This document shows positions 1-10,517 of a DNA stretch of 64,000 nt, piece by piece. The position numbers and the translations under genes were made by a program. Location: contig BCGN01000005.1 of the NCBI GenBank assembly GCA_001599295.1, forward strand, positions 372,001 through 436,000. Direction: 5' to 3'. The first letter of the stretch is position 1, and each line of letters begins with the position of its first letter. The DNA is from Sporopachydermia quercuum (taxonomy: Eukaryota; Ascomycota; Sporopachydermiomycetes; Sporopachydermiales; Sporopachydermiaceae). The notes under the pieces were generated by a model. That model searched no databases. It saw only the letters and a program-made list of their open reading frames with translations, and had not been told where the DNA came from.

Positions 1-159
1 TGATGTCGTGACCATGTCCTTGTGAGAGTTTATCAGCTCAATCAATGGCATAACAGGAGCATCTATAGTACCTTTGGGCGAAGCATCTGGTGTCTCCGGA
101 GCATTCCCAGCTATCTCCCCCAAAATATGACTTTTCTTTTGATCGAACGGGTCAGCCAT
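1..159 (-). CDS. TYW3: tRNA wybutosine-synthesizing protein 3, 5' part (gene runs off the window)
   Basis: The ATG lies at 159-157 and the frame stays open to base 1, giving 53 residues. They carry the typical TYW3 start: an FDQKK motif, an ILGEI stretch, PKGTIDAPVMPLI, then LINSHKDMVTTS, which in the family runs into the SCSGR motif. TYW3 is the S-adenosylmethionine-dependent methyltransferase that methylates the N4 position of the tricyclic intermediate during wybutosine synthesis at position 37 of tRNA-Phe. The catalytic body lies outside the window. The gene is divergent from the mitochondrial ribosomal protein gene, and the two share an intergenic region of about 490 bp. Identification rests on the short conserved N-terminus, which is distinctive. 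Confidence 0.82.
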   Translation of the reverse strand, partial: MADPFDQKKSHILGEIAGNAPETPDASPKGTIDAPVMPLIELINSHKDMVTTS

Positions 160-650
160 TTTACGCAAGGTTGTTGAGGCAAACTTTTTTCAGGGTTGAT
201 CAGCATTTAAGCAAGGGCTCACATTCAGTGAAATCAACGCTGAACAAATTAGCAGGAAGACAAAACTAATAGATTTGATCTATCATGTTAGTTTGATCTT
301 TATACCTAGTTATCCAATGAACAAAGTTGCCATAGATTTCCGGCATACCAATATAATTTTCTATAATCTCCGAAATTTAGAACTGTGATTTATATCATTT
401 CTGAAGTTGGTAAGATCCCTTTTGGGAAACATAAAGTTACCCAGTTGAAACATACTCAAGTCGACTTTTCAGATTTTCCACTCAGTCAAAAACCATGAAA
501 ATAAAGAACGAATTTCAATAGCCAATACCGAATTCTATATCGAATCATCTTATTAAGTATTATACACTCGTTAAAATACATCAGTATCATTTCACAGACT
601 TTTTGCAAGTTCAATGGCTGTTGAAAAACACTGCATTACTTCAACACAAA
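160..650. other. Divergent intergenic region between TYW3 and mitochondrial bL9 gene
   Basis: AT-rich region of 491 bp holding the promoters of both flanking genes. I see no further gene, repeat or RNA in it. A TTG at 603 extends the bL9 frame upstream, but it is not a credible start. Confidence 0.5.
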
Positions 651-1508
651 ATGAGTCTGTTCTTCTATGGTCAAAAAACACCAAGTGTCTCTGTGGTTAA
701 TTCCATGGTACATAAACTGATCACAGGACAAACAAGATCAATAGGAAGAGTATCAAGAAAGAAGAAGATAGAAGTTCAACTACTAAAAGAGGTTCCCAAC
801 ATTGGTGTGAAAGGTCAAGTAATAAAAGTGAATCCAGGATTCATGAGAAACTTTCTCCACAAGGAGGGACGTGCTGTTTATGTTTTACCTAACAAAGAGT
901 TACCTTTACCGGTGGTAACAGCAGAAAGCTTGAGGAAAGCGGCTGCTGCCAAAGCCGCTGAAGCAGCTCGTATTGCTGCTTTGAAGCCAGTGGCACCGTC
1001 AGTTTCACCGACACCAGCAATTACAAATAAAGCCAAGAACTCATTGGATTATTTGTTTGGTATTGATGAAGGAATGAAGGATGTATTGAATAAATCTGCA
1101 TTACGATTTGATTTTGCCGAAGCGGAAAAATCGGATGGCGGTGTTGATAGTCTGACTGTGTTCGGTTTAGCTGAAAAGATTTCTGATCCTCTACTGTTTA
1201 CATCTGAAGCTTACAGGACAGGATTTTTACTAAATGCGGTTTCATTATCAGATGTTTCTAAAAGAATCACTTCTTTAGTTGGACCTGGAATAACAGAAGA
1301 ATCATTAGAAATTAAATACGTGGTTCCTGAGACGGGAAGCAGTTACAAGTTGCAATCGTTGGATTTTATTGGCAACTATTTGCTCACGATCAAGCCAGTA
1401 GGCTATAAAGGAATTGAAGAAGTGACTAAGAATGTCATAGTTAGAAGTGATAGTTTGCCAGAAGAAAGTCAAAAGCTGTTGAGAAGGCCTGAAGGTATTA
1501 TTGCATAA
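651..1508 (+). CDS. MRPL50: Mitochondrial large-subunit ribosomal protein bL9m
   Basis: A 285-residue protein with the bacterial L9 N-terminal domain at about residues 40-80: basic RKKKIEVQLLKEVPN, then a GVKGQVIKVNPGF segment and the RNFL and GRAVYVLP motifs. The first ~35 residues are rich in Ser, Lys and Arg with few acidic residues, as expected for a mitochondrial targeting sequence. The start was set at the first ATG (651); the frame is open upstream but only with non-ATG codons. The C-terminal 200 residues are diverged, as in yeast Mrpl50. The protein should act in the large subunit of the mitochondrial ribosome. An Ala/Lys-rich helix follows the L9 fold. Orthology to yeast MRPL50 is inferred from the L9 domain. 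Confidence 0.88.
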   Translation: MSLFFYGQKTPSVSVVNSMVHKLITGQTRSIGRVSRKKKIEVQLLKEVPNIGVKGQVIKVNPGFMRNFLHKEGRAVYVLPNKELPLPVVTAESLRKAAAAKAAEAARIAALKPVAPSVSPTPAITNKAKNSLDYLFGIDEGMKDVLNKSALRFDFAEAEKSDGGVDSLTVFGLAEKISDPLLFTSEAYRTGFLLNAVSLSDVSKRITSLVGPGITEESLEIKYVVPETGSSYKLQSLDFIGNYLLTIKPVGYKGIEEVTKNVIVRSDSLPEESQKLLRRPEGIIA

Positions 1509-1795
1509 TGCATAATAATGCGTTTGTTTGATTAATCTGGTATATTCAATTATGCCCTTGTATATATTCGTTGTAGGTGAATAAAAGAAATCTATTGGTT
1601 ATTTTACAGGCAAATCGTAGTTCAAATTNCGTATTATATTAATTATTAATTATTAAAGTGTTTATATAAAATGAATGACCCTCGGTATTATGTTTTATTC
1701 TATTATCTTATATGATGAAAACATATTATGTTATGCGAAATAATATGATTTTATGGTATTAATGTGATATATGCATCCCACTAGACCGATATATA

Positions 1796-4700
1796 CTATG
1801 CAAGATGTGATTGGATTTGTTGATCAAGAATATTACATAAATCACTGATATAATCAAGTGATAATGCCTCCAAAACTTTTTCCAATAAAGGATCCTCTGA
1901 TTTTCCAATGATATTACTAAGCGTTGTTTCGTCTACCGATTCAGTAGTGATTAGCTTCCCATCTTCGAGAGTAGTATTCTCGAAAGTCAATGTTAGAGGA
2001 GCAAAACTGCTATTCATGCGGCTCTTAGGTTTCTTTGTCTGTATAACTTGTCTGATTTGAGCTGTTATGGCTTTAGCATCTGCAGCATTCGTATTGAGAA
2101 GAAACTCTGCCAGTTTCAGCAAACCAAAAGAGCAAGCTTTCTTATCAAATATTGTGGGGAACTTGTTTTCTTGGACATATGATTGAATAAGAAGCATGCA
2201 ATTGAAAAACACTGACCGAGATTGATCATTAGCTATCTCTGGTACATCAATGCCTTGTTGCAAATAACTAATCGACACGTCCGTGAGTGTTCCAATAGCT
2301 GCTAAGACACATTCTAATCGTAGTTTTACCACGTTATGAGAATCGTAGTAGCCTTCATGTAGTATTTGAAATACTAAGGGACCTACTACTAATGGAAGGA
2401 TTTCGAAAATAGCATTGACTTTCATGTTTGACTGTTGAATTGTCAAAAGTAAAACCAGTGCCACTTTAATACCAGCAATCTTTTGAGTCTGAGGAAATGA
2501 TCGATCATCAAAAGCTGTAATAGGTTTAGCTATCTTTTGAACACGAAGCTGTTGTAATAACTCTTCCGTACTAGAACTATGAACATCACTCGGAAAATGT
2601 TTCTGAAGATAAGATGCATAACCAGGAACAAGAAACACTTTAATAACATCAACAAGTTTCTGGAACCGTACAAAGTTGTAATCAATACCAGCAGCACCAT
2701 AGAATGCAAATTGGAAAGCCATCAAGTAAAAAGCTTCCCCAAACTCGTCACCATGATATACAAACATTTGAAAAATTACATCGAAAACTTCCCATAATAC
2801 TTCAGATACCTCATTAGTAGATATGATGAAATTTTCAATGATTTCGAGAATATCGTTAATGAATTCCAACCCCAAGTTTGTTTGTTCATANGATAAAATC
2901 CCATGAAAACAATGAGAAGTAAGGATTTCCATTTGCTTTAATGTTTCGGACTCTCGACAGTCCATAGTTGATAATATAGTCTTTATAGCATTAAGACACC
3001 CTTGAATCATCAAAAGTTTGTCATCAGAAATACTGGGAGCGTCCGGAACACGATACTCTTCTAGCACTGATGTTATCTGGTTACACAACTCAGCCACCAG
3101 TGGGATAGCAAAACTATTGAGCTCTGTGTAGAACGTCTCTACTAAATCTTCAAGCACAGTTGTAATAAGATCACCACTAACATAACTCGATAAGCCTAAG
3201 GTAATTCTAGCAACGTCACCGGCATGTGGAGAAACCTTTTCTAGGATTGCAGGGAAAATAAGTAGGGATTGCAGCGTCAACATAGCTGCAATCTGTAGGC
3301 TGGGACATTCCTGTGAAAGACAATGAAGTATTTTGTCGGCATATACATCGATGTACTTCTGATCTTCGCTACAGCCATAAAATGACTTCAATAGAAAGCA
3401 CGTTTCAGCTTTCATGAAGTCGGATGAATGGTCGTTCGAGAATACTTGATCAAATAGCTTGAGCGTAACCTCAAAAAGCTCTTGTGGTAGATAGTCAATC
3501 AATGACTCTTTCGATACTTCAAATACCAAGGTTGTTAGGCGTATCAACGCTATTATTTGGGCTTCTGCATCAGATTGATGTTCCAATATAGTTTCCAAGC
3601 CCATTACTGCTTTGTCTATTGCGATATTTTGGCCATTGACGCATCGAACAAGAATCTGCGTAAGTTCATTGCAGAATTCTTCCAGCCCTTGTTTAGTATA
3701 TGTCACTAAATACGTTCGAAGAAAGGAACTGGCAGATACAATCAATCTTTTCTCCGACTCAAAATCCTCTAATGATTCCTTAAGCAATATATACTGCGCA
3801 GGATTATGATCAAATGTGAATAGCTCGTCATCATTGGGAATGAAATACGTTGGGATTGTAGCTTTCAGCACATCGGTGAACTGGAATGTTATTACTCTTC
3901 TCAGGTTCAGTCTAAATGAAAGTTCAATACAATTCAAAAAACAGCAAATAGCAATCTCGGGAATCCAGATGAACCTTTCTGCTGACAATCTTAAAGTCTG
4001 GATACCAAATCCAAGGATCTGAGAAGCAAATTGTTGAATAAACACGTCTGAAAACTTTTTAGTCATGGGATCATTGAAATCACAGCATGAACTTCTCTCC
4101 ACATGCCTTGCTAAGGGTACATCTTTACCAGCAAACTGAGCTAAGCTAGGAACCTCAACAAACCCAGCAAATATGTTATACAAAAGTAAGGTGCACCATT
4201 TTTTACACTTCATGAACAGAAAAGACCTTCTTACTGCAACATCAGCGATTTGTCCCAATTCTCGAGGAGCCGGTAGTCTAAATATACTTATTATGATACT
4301 GAATAATCGGCCAAATCGCGACATATCTTGACTGCATTCTTTAATAACATAACGAAGAGATCTGGTTAGTGTTTTCATGGCTCTAGCTAGTATCATCCAT
4401 ACGGTGTATAACTCAACAGTCTTGTCCTTTANATTGGGGTAGTCGTCAAGAATTTTTGCCATGATATCCATATAAGTGTAGAAGATTAAATGCACTGTTT
4501 CTTCCTCTCTATGACCGTACTTTCTCCTAATTGAATCATCTTGATGAATGGCAGTTAAATTGATAAGTATTCCGAGAATACCGCCGTTAATTTCTCGCAC
4601 AGAGTCAGATTTGATGAGACCAAGATAACACTCCATCGAGTTATCAAAGCCAAATACATTTAGTTTATATCTCAGTAATGTTTTGAAGCCTGGGTATAAT

Positions 4701-5164
4701 AACTCATTAAATGGTGATTGTTCGGAGTATACTTTAATAACTGAAAAGTACACTTTATTGAAATCGTCGATTCTGTATCGCGGATTATACACATTCCCAG
4801 TAATATAATTCGAGTCTTGTGCCTGTTCTCCTTCTAAGGAGGCATTCTCGTCAAAAGCAGTCGAAAGAACATTCTTGATCCAAACTGCCATAGCTTTACG
4901 CACCGGAGGTGAAATCGAGTCCTCTAATAGAAGATCCAAACATTTTACAACAAAATCCTGCGAAGTTTGTTGCCAGTGAATGATGGTCGCTATGCTTGAG
5001 TTACGTTCTTGAGCATCAGGATATAAAGTTCCAGCAAACGTAGAAGATATAGTTGCTATCTCTTGTGGTGAACATTGCACATCTGTATATTGGTTCATTT
5101 GTTCCAAGGTAATTATGGGATTCGCTGATTCGGCAGTCATTGATGTCATTGATGTTCTCTTAGG
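1796..5164 (-). CDS. Importin-beta family nuclear transport receptor, importin-7/8-like (Sxm1/Nmd5 type)
   Basis: About 1122 residues of almost uninterrupted helical, HEAT-repeat-like sequence. Residues near the N-terminus (QERNSSIATIIHW and the following VRKAMAVWIKNVL) resemble the importin-beta N-terminal domain that binds Ran-GTP. A central motif, NDDELFTFDHNPAQYI, resembles the 'DDELWQEDPYEYI' block of importin-7/8 and yeast Sxm1/Nmd5. These receptors import ribosomal proteins, histones and other cargo through the nuclear pore. The start used is the first in-frame ATG (5164); a second ATG lies three codons later at 5155, and upstream codons are non-ATG. Two N bases fall in the gene without breaking the frame. 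The family is secure; the exact paralogue (SXM1 or NMD5) is not. Confidence 0.75.
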   Translation of the reverse strand, partial: PKRTSMTSMTAESANPIITLEQMNQYTDVQCSPQEIATISSTFAGTLYPDAQERNSSIATIIHWQQTSQDFVVKCLDLLLEDSISPPVRKAMAVWIKNVLSTAFDENASLEGEQAQDSNYITGNVYNPRYRIDDFNKVYFSVIKVYSEQSPFNELLYPGFKTLLRYKLNVFGFDNSMECYLGLIKSDSVREINGGILGILINLTAIHQDDSIRRKYGHREEETVHLIFYTYMDIMAKILDDYPNXKDKTVELYTVWMILARAMKTLTRSLRYVIKECSQDMSRFGRLFSIIISIFRLPAPRELGQIADVAVRRSFLFMKCKKWCTLLLYNIFAGFVEVPSLAQFAGKDVPLARHVERSSCCDFNDPMTKKFSDVFIQQFASQILGFGIQTLRLSAERFIWIPEIAICCFLNCIELSFRLNLRRVITFQFTDVLKATIPTYFIPNDDELFTFDHNPAQYILLKESLEDFESEKRLIVSASSFLRTYLVTYTKQGLEEFCNELTQILVRCVNGQNIAIDKAVMGLETILEHQSDAEAQIIALIRLTTLVFEVSKESLIDYLPQELFEVTLKLFDQVFSNDHSSDFMKAETCFLLKSFYGCSEDQKYIDVYADKILHCLSQECPSLQIAAMLTLQSLLIFPAILEKVSPHAGDVARITLGLSSYVSGDLITTVLEDLVETFYTELNSFAIPLVAELCNQITSVLEEYRVPDAPSISDDKLLMIQGCLNAIKTILSTMDCRESETLKQMEILTSHCFHGILXYEQTNLGLEFINDILEIIENFIISTNEVSEVLWEVFDVIFQMFVYHGDEFGEAFYLMAFQFAFYGAAGIDYNFVRFQKLVDVIKVFLVPGYASYLQKHFPSDVHSSSTEELLQQLRVQKIAKPITAFDDRSFPQTQKIAGIKVALVLLLTIQQSNMKVNAIFEILPLVVGPLVFQILHEGYYDSHNVVKLRLECVLAAIGTLTDVSISYLQQGIDVPEIANDQSRSVFFNCMLLIQSYVQENKFPTIFDKKACSFGLLKLAEFLLNTNAADAKAITAQIRQVIQTKKPKSRMNSSFAPLTLTFENTTLEDGKLITTESVDETTLSNIIGKSEDPLLEKVLEALSLDYISDLCNILDQQIQSHLA

Positions 5165-7028
5165 ATCAAAATTTTCTACAAAATATTTCACTGAATATTG
5201 CTCAGCGATTGAAACTGTCAAGCATCCGACAAAAGAAAATAATCAGCAAATAATAATGAATACAAAATGAAAGGGCAAAATAGTTGAAAGAATGATGCAG
5301 TCTGTATACCAAACATTTGACTGAGTACGATTCAGTTTCTTTTGGACAGAAACTTCAAAGCATAAAGCTCTGGAACTACAATTATTTCCAATTTGTGAGA
5401 GGTATGAATTGCAACAGCCTTAAAAAGCAAAATCGAAGATATAGTTGATAGTACATCGGTAATGGAAAGGAAATAATTATATCGAATTTTCAAGATCCTC
5501 TTTCTCTGAGCGCATTTCGTGTCTTCCACATTAAGTTTCCAATAGACTTAAGCTTAATCATGCATGAAGAAAAACATTAAGATTTTAAGAATCGAAATTA
5601 GGGTTTGAAGGTGTAGATGATATGTATCTTGAAAATAGTGCATGTCGGTGCATATAACGGAGTGTAGTCGATTAAACCTATCGAATAACCTGAAGGGTTA
5701 AAGATTGTCAGACGAATTATGTTTTTCCTACGGAAACAGCAAGAAAAAATAAGATGTGTATATGTTTCTTGACTGAACAATGACGCCGGAAAAGATGTTA
5801 GAACCTTTATCCATAAGTCAGATATTAGTATTCTTGTAAAAAGAGGACTGATGGCGATCCGTGAGGCAAAAACTCAGTTGTATTAACAAACTTGGATATC
5901 TGCATATGTTGAATTCAAACTGTAAATCATACAAAAATATATCTTCGGCTTAATAATTTTGATTGAACGAGCAGAAAACAATAAAAGTTTAACTTTCTTT
6001 TACTAAGCTCAAAGATATATCGAAGAATTACCTTCAAAATCTTTCAATAAGATATTTGTTTTCGATCATTTTTAGTACTTTAGGAACCTTCTTTTCCTTA
6101 CCACAGATGAAGAAGAAGCCATGAAATTTATGGAATTATATGCAGAATATCNTTACTAGTAAAATTACTATTCTTGGCTTTCTTATTTCCTAATTGGGCC
6201 CGGCTTGGAAGGCAATTAAAATTTGATCTCTATTAAAGTTATTATGGTGAACTTACCCTTTTTTTTTTGCTTTCATGGTAATAATCTGGGAGATCTCAGA
6301 TTGTTCAAATTCAGTGATTGCTGGTTTCGATTTGCCTGCTTAGGATTCTCTTGAGATCTAGTGGAGACTCACTTTCTTGCCTCATGGAGTAACATCCTAG
6401 AATCAATAGTCAGGGTGGGCCAAAACTGAAATGATGTCATAATTTGAAAAGTTTAATTTTGATGATTAACAAACGAGCTCCCACCTCAAGGGAAGAAAAA
6501 AGAGTTATTTGATATGAATGCTATTTTGAAGAAATNCTTCGGTTGAAGGTTATTCAGGTCGGGATTACTGGTAACAGTCAATCACATTCTAAGGCAGACG
6601 ATAAGATGCAATACAGTTATAATAGCAAAATGTATAAAAATAAAAAGAAGAAAACATAGGTTTTGAATTTATAAAATGAAGAGAAAAATCTGATCTACAT
6701 GAGGAACAGGAACAATTCCAATAAATATCCCAAGTCATTTGCATATCTTTGTATCTTTCATTTCTGGAGTTTCTTATGAATGATATCTGACATCATCTCC
6801 GAAATTTTGAAATATGTCTTCCGTAATTACTCATATCCAATACTTGGGAGTATTTGCTATTTTCTTCTTCATATGCTAATGCTTTCTTTCGTCTTCTCTT
6901 CAAGCTCATTCGATTCAATGAAAAATACAATAATAATTGGTTTTGTAACAATTTATTAGTACATATACCCATTTACAAATAGTCTAAAAACTCTAATAGT
7001 TTTCTTCTTATTTGTTAGTTCGCTAACG
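5165..7028. other. 1.86 kb intergenic region (importin and STK19-like promoters)
   Basis: Divergent promoter region between the importin-like and STK19-like genes. It contains a TTAGGGTTT motif (5598-5606), which resembles a Tbf1/telomere-repeat site, and a short exon-like stretch at 6106-6159 reported as a finding. Short open frames on the minus strand here begin with GTG or TTG and look random. No RNA gene or repeat was recognised. Confidence 0.4.
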
Positions 7029-8126
7029 ATGGGATCAATGAGACTAACAGCATCTCCTAGTTCGAAGATCAAGAAAACAAAGCTTCCATCAATCAAAAAC
7101 TTATACAAATCAGCAAAGGATAGATCAAATCAGCTGAAAAAGCTATCAAATCCTTCTTTACCTATTGATAAATTATATCAACATGCTCAAGCAACATCAA
7201 AGACTACAGGAGTCAATAAGAATTCAGCTCAAGATGAGAAACTAATAAGAATTGGTCCATCAGATATAACATCCCTGATCTTGGAAGAAATAGATTTACA
7301 AGACGATGTTGAGATAGCTATCAAGGCTATTTTGTCTCATATGTGGGAAGATTTACCTGTCAATAATAAAGGCCTCCCAAGAGATTTGCCCGCTAAAGTC
7401 ATCAACTTCAGATATTTCATTCCACCAATAGTTTTAATCGGTCACTTATATGCTGTTTTCAGAAATAGACATACGTTTGTCGATCGTCAAATAGTCCAGT
7501 TGTGCAATAGAGGGAAAATCAAGAAGATTGCGTGTAATTTCATAGACGGAGGTAATGACGCAATAATAATGACCGAGAAATATTTTGAGTATCTTGACTC
7601 CATCAAGGATACTATACCAATAATGAATAAGGGAGATAATGCTTTGAGCCATGGCAATGTTGATCTGGTGATAACTCATTTTAAGCAGTTTTTACTTCAA
7701 GAGGAATTTTTGAATAAAAATAGATTTCATGAAGAAACAGAAATTGAAAAGTTCTATCGTGACCATTTGAACTTAACTCCACAAATCATTGAACAAGAAA
7801 TAGGTATTCTGTTGGCAACAGGTATCCTAATTATATCGAATGAACCACAGGTATACGATTTATCTATTCCTGGTATAGGGTCATTTTCAAAGCTAGTTGT
7901 TAATTGTAGGACATGGCTTATTAAATTATTAAGGAAGCAGCAATTCAAAGAAATGTTGGAGCCAGCCATCAAAGCAAAATATAATCATCCCCAGAGTAAA
8001 ACAAAATGGCATATTTACAAAGGAATTAACATCGATTGGGTTCTTGCTGAGTGTTATGGGAATGGATGGTGTGAGGTGTTTGAAACACCTACTGGTAGAG
8101 GGTGGAAACTAACGGGAAAAGTGTAA
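7029..8126 (+). CDS. STK19-family winged-helix protein
   Basis: A 365-residue protein aligning by eye over most of its length with human STK19. Shared blocks are FIPPIVLIGHLYAVFRNR followed by VDRQIVQL and GKIKKI (about residues 130-170), a MTEKYFEYL block, an IIEQEIGILLATGIL block, and SIPGIGSFSKLV followed by a lysine-rich RKQQFKEML segment near residues 280-315. STK19 was once called a kinase, but published structural work describes three winged-helix domains with DNA-binding activity and a role in transcription-coupled nucleotide excision repair. I see no kinase motifs here (no glycine loop, no HRD or DFG). The N-terminal 65 residues are basic and low-complexity, possibly a nuclear localisation segment. 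The start is a true ATG. Confidence 0.85.
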   Translation: MGSMRLTASPSSKIKKTKLPSIKNLYKSAKDRSNQLKKLSNPSLPIDKLYQHAQATSKTTGVNKNSAQDEKLIRIGPSDITSLILEEIDLQDDVEIAIKAILSHMWEDLPVNNKGLPRDLPAKVINFRYFIPPIVLIGHLYAVFRNRHTFVDRQIVQLCNRGKIKKIACNFIDGGNDAIIMTEKYFEYLDSIKDTIPIMNKGDNALSHGNVDLVITHFKQFLLQEEFLNKNRFHEETEIEKFYRDHLNLTPQIIEQEIGILLATGILIISNEPQVYDLSIPGIGSFSKLVVNCRTWLIKLLRKQQFKEMLEPAIKAKYNHPQSKTKWHIYKGINIDWVLAECYGNGWCEVFETPTGRGWKLTGKV

Positions 8127-8406
8127 ATTAAATAAAGTGTGTAAAATAGAAAAAATTCAAGTGTAATTACTAGATAGAATTGTACTGTCACTCCAGTAGG
8201 ACACATTTTAATTAAATAGGATTGTATGAAAGAGGAAAATTATATGGCAGTATGTTACGTTAAGATGGAATCTACTTTGTCAATTAGGCATACTTACTAC
8301 ATTCCATGAATTGTAATTCTAAAACAATAAGGCATTAAATTTTATTACAGGAAATGTTCAACCAAATATTAAATCGCTTCTTATATATAGATTCAAAATA
8401 GAAGAC

Positions 8407-9576
8407 TTATGCACGCAATGTTTGCTTCTTTCTCATCTTTCTGAGTTCCTTTTCTTTTTCCCTCTTGTCTAATTTCTTTTGCTCAGAAGGGGAAAGCGAA
8501 GCAGCTTTTGCCTTCAATGCTTTTCGTTCTTCAGCTTTCCTCTCTCGCAATTCTTCGGCTTTCTCTTCTTCTTCAAGCTTTGTAATCTTTTGGATCTCTG
8601 CAGTACGAACGCTCTTACTCTTTCTCAACACTTCAGGTCTGAAATGGCCCTTTGAAGCACATGCATCAACCCATGAAATCAAAGCCTTAAACAAAGCAAG
8701 AGCGGCAGTATTTTCTTCTTCATCAGATGGTAACCGCATGTTAAGAATGAGCTTGTTGATTGGTTTGAGATCTTCCACAGTAGTAGGTTTTTCACTAGGC
8801 TGATCAGTGATAGCAATAAACCGTAACAAAGTACCAGCTTTGGTAACAGCTTCAGAGATCTCCTTAGAGAACAATTTGGCATTGATTTCCGCGGCCTCAG
8901 ACATAAATACAAATCCTGGGGGTAGATCAGTTGAGTCCGATGTTTTGGTCAATGATAAGAAGTACTTACTAGTTCTCAATTCACTCATATCAAGCTTATT
9001 AACAACTGCAAAGACAAAATTATCAAATGCAGCAGTTTTGGAATTAGGAGTAATAATGATATTCAGGATTTCCATTGGTGGTGCAACTGAATTAAAGAAG
9101 AAAGAAATGATAGACTCCAAGCCCCAAGTGAATACGTTTTCTCTTGTAGGTAAAGTACATTCTGCAAATAAGGAATCAATCTTAGTTCTTCCAGTAGCAT
9201 AGGTGACAAAATAATGAGCATTATCATTGATGTACAACTCACTCAATGGGGCATTTTCATTATCAACCTTTGTAATACCAACTTGCCAGAATTCTTCACT
9301 TAGTACTGGTCTTACTAATCGAAGCCATGATTCAAATCTGTTACGATTATAGCTTTTTCCAAGAAAATGTAAGGAAACAAATACAATAACAAACGTAGAA
9401 ATAACGAGCTCCGTCTTCCAGTTGTAGATCCTGATTCTCTCCCATATTGTCATATCAATCAACTCTTCAAAGGTTGGTCCGGATTTAACTGCACTTGATC
9501 CTGCGCTTTCACCAGTTTCAGTCCCGACAACCTGACCAAGGTATAATGATCCAATTGCTAAAACTAAGGATATCAT
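8407..9576 (-). CDS. CCDC47/PAT10-family ER membrane protein (DUF1682)
   Basis: A 389-residue protein with a hydrophobic signal-like N-terminus (1-16), an acidic lumenal segment, one membrane span at about 56-73 (TELVIST...LHFLG), a cytosolic globular domain and a highly charged Lys/Glu/Arg C-terminal helix (about 330-389). This order, the GKSYNRNR motif after the span, FVFAVVNK in the globular domain, and the KKLDKREKEKE/RKMRKKQ tail match CCDC47. In animals CCDC47 joins Asterix in the PAT complex and sits beside the translocon and ribosome, shielding nascent multipass membrane proteins. The ATG at 9576 gives the full signal-anchor architecture. Function in this yeast is inferred from the family. 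Confidence 0.85.
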   Translation of the reverse strand: MISLVLAIGSLYLGQVVGTETGESAGSSAVKSGPTFEELIDMTIWERIRIYNWKTELVISTFVIVFVSLHFLGKSYNRNRFESWLRLVRPVLSEEFWQVGITKVDNENAPLSELYINDNAHYFVTYATGRTKIDSLFAECTLPTRENVFTWGLESIISFFFNSVAPPMEILNIIITPNSKTAAFDNFVFAVVNKLDMSELRTSKYFLSLTKTSDSTDLPPGFVFMSEAAEINAKLFSKEISEAVTKAGTLLRFIAITDQPSEKPTTVEDLKPINKLILNMRLPSDEEENTAALALFKALISWVDACASKGHFRPEVLRKSKSVRTAEIQKITKLEEEEKAEELRERKAEERKALKAKAASLSPSEQKKLDKREKEKELRKMRKKQTLRA

Positions 9577-10517
9577 TATTTATGTAGTTTTGTTCAATCC
9601 TTTCTGTAGTTCTTCTTTGTCGTTTACCTGTAATCATAAGAAAAATCGATAACAGGGTGTCCACAAAGAATATCTTACGAACTACACTACATAAATCTGC
9701 GTTCGCTGCTACTCTTATTATAGATGGTCAATCAATTGTAAGGTCGGTCAAATGCCGACATTGAAAAATGGTTATGGTTTTTCGCTGGAGGGTGAACCTG
9801 CCACGCCTATAATATTTACTGTGTACAAGCAAGTGTGAGGGAACGCGTGACTTGCATAATAATGCAGGATGAGCACGAAATCTGAAATTTTGTCTGAGCG
9901 GAAGAGATAAGATAGAAAGAGCGTTAAGACGATAGTGCACTTTACCTGTAACGCAAAATGGATTATTTATTGATAAGATTTATGACCTATTACGACAGAG
10001 ATATAATCATATAAACTTTCGTTCTAGTTATAATATAACGAGAGTAAACATTGTGTGAGAAAAACTGTCTGTTAGATAAATCAGGGAACTCTTTTCCTGT
10101 TTGGTATAATCTGGAGATGGAGGTAAATGTTGATCGAAGTAGGCAATCATGAAATCCGGGTAATAAATGAAAGAGGTTTCATATGCAGTGTCTACATCAT
10201 ATGCATATACATACATCTGAGCAGTTAGAATGCTAAGAAAGATTATTAATACTCATTATTAACCCCAGTACAACCTATAACTGATCTAGTGCTAGAATGA
10301 TATTTGGATTTATTATACCGGCATTGCACATGTTTCTCTCTTGGACTGCCGATCCCTGTAGCTGTATGGCAAGACAGGGCATTTCTTCTTTTTTACTTCT
10401 TCCATTAGGCGAATGAATGTGTAAAACCCCACAACTACTGAGTTCTCTGATGTTACTTATAATACCGTATTAGTCACTAGTTTAGAAACAAATCATAATT
10501 TCATTCAATATATCAAC
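9577..10517. other. Intergenic region upstream of the CCDC47-like gene
   Basis: About 940 bp between two minus-strand genes, so it holds the promoter of the CCDC47-like gene and the 3' end of the ankyrin gene. Small open frames are present but lack ATG starts or recognisable content. Nothing else was recognised. Confidence 0.4.
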
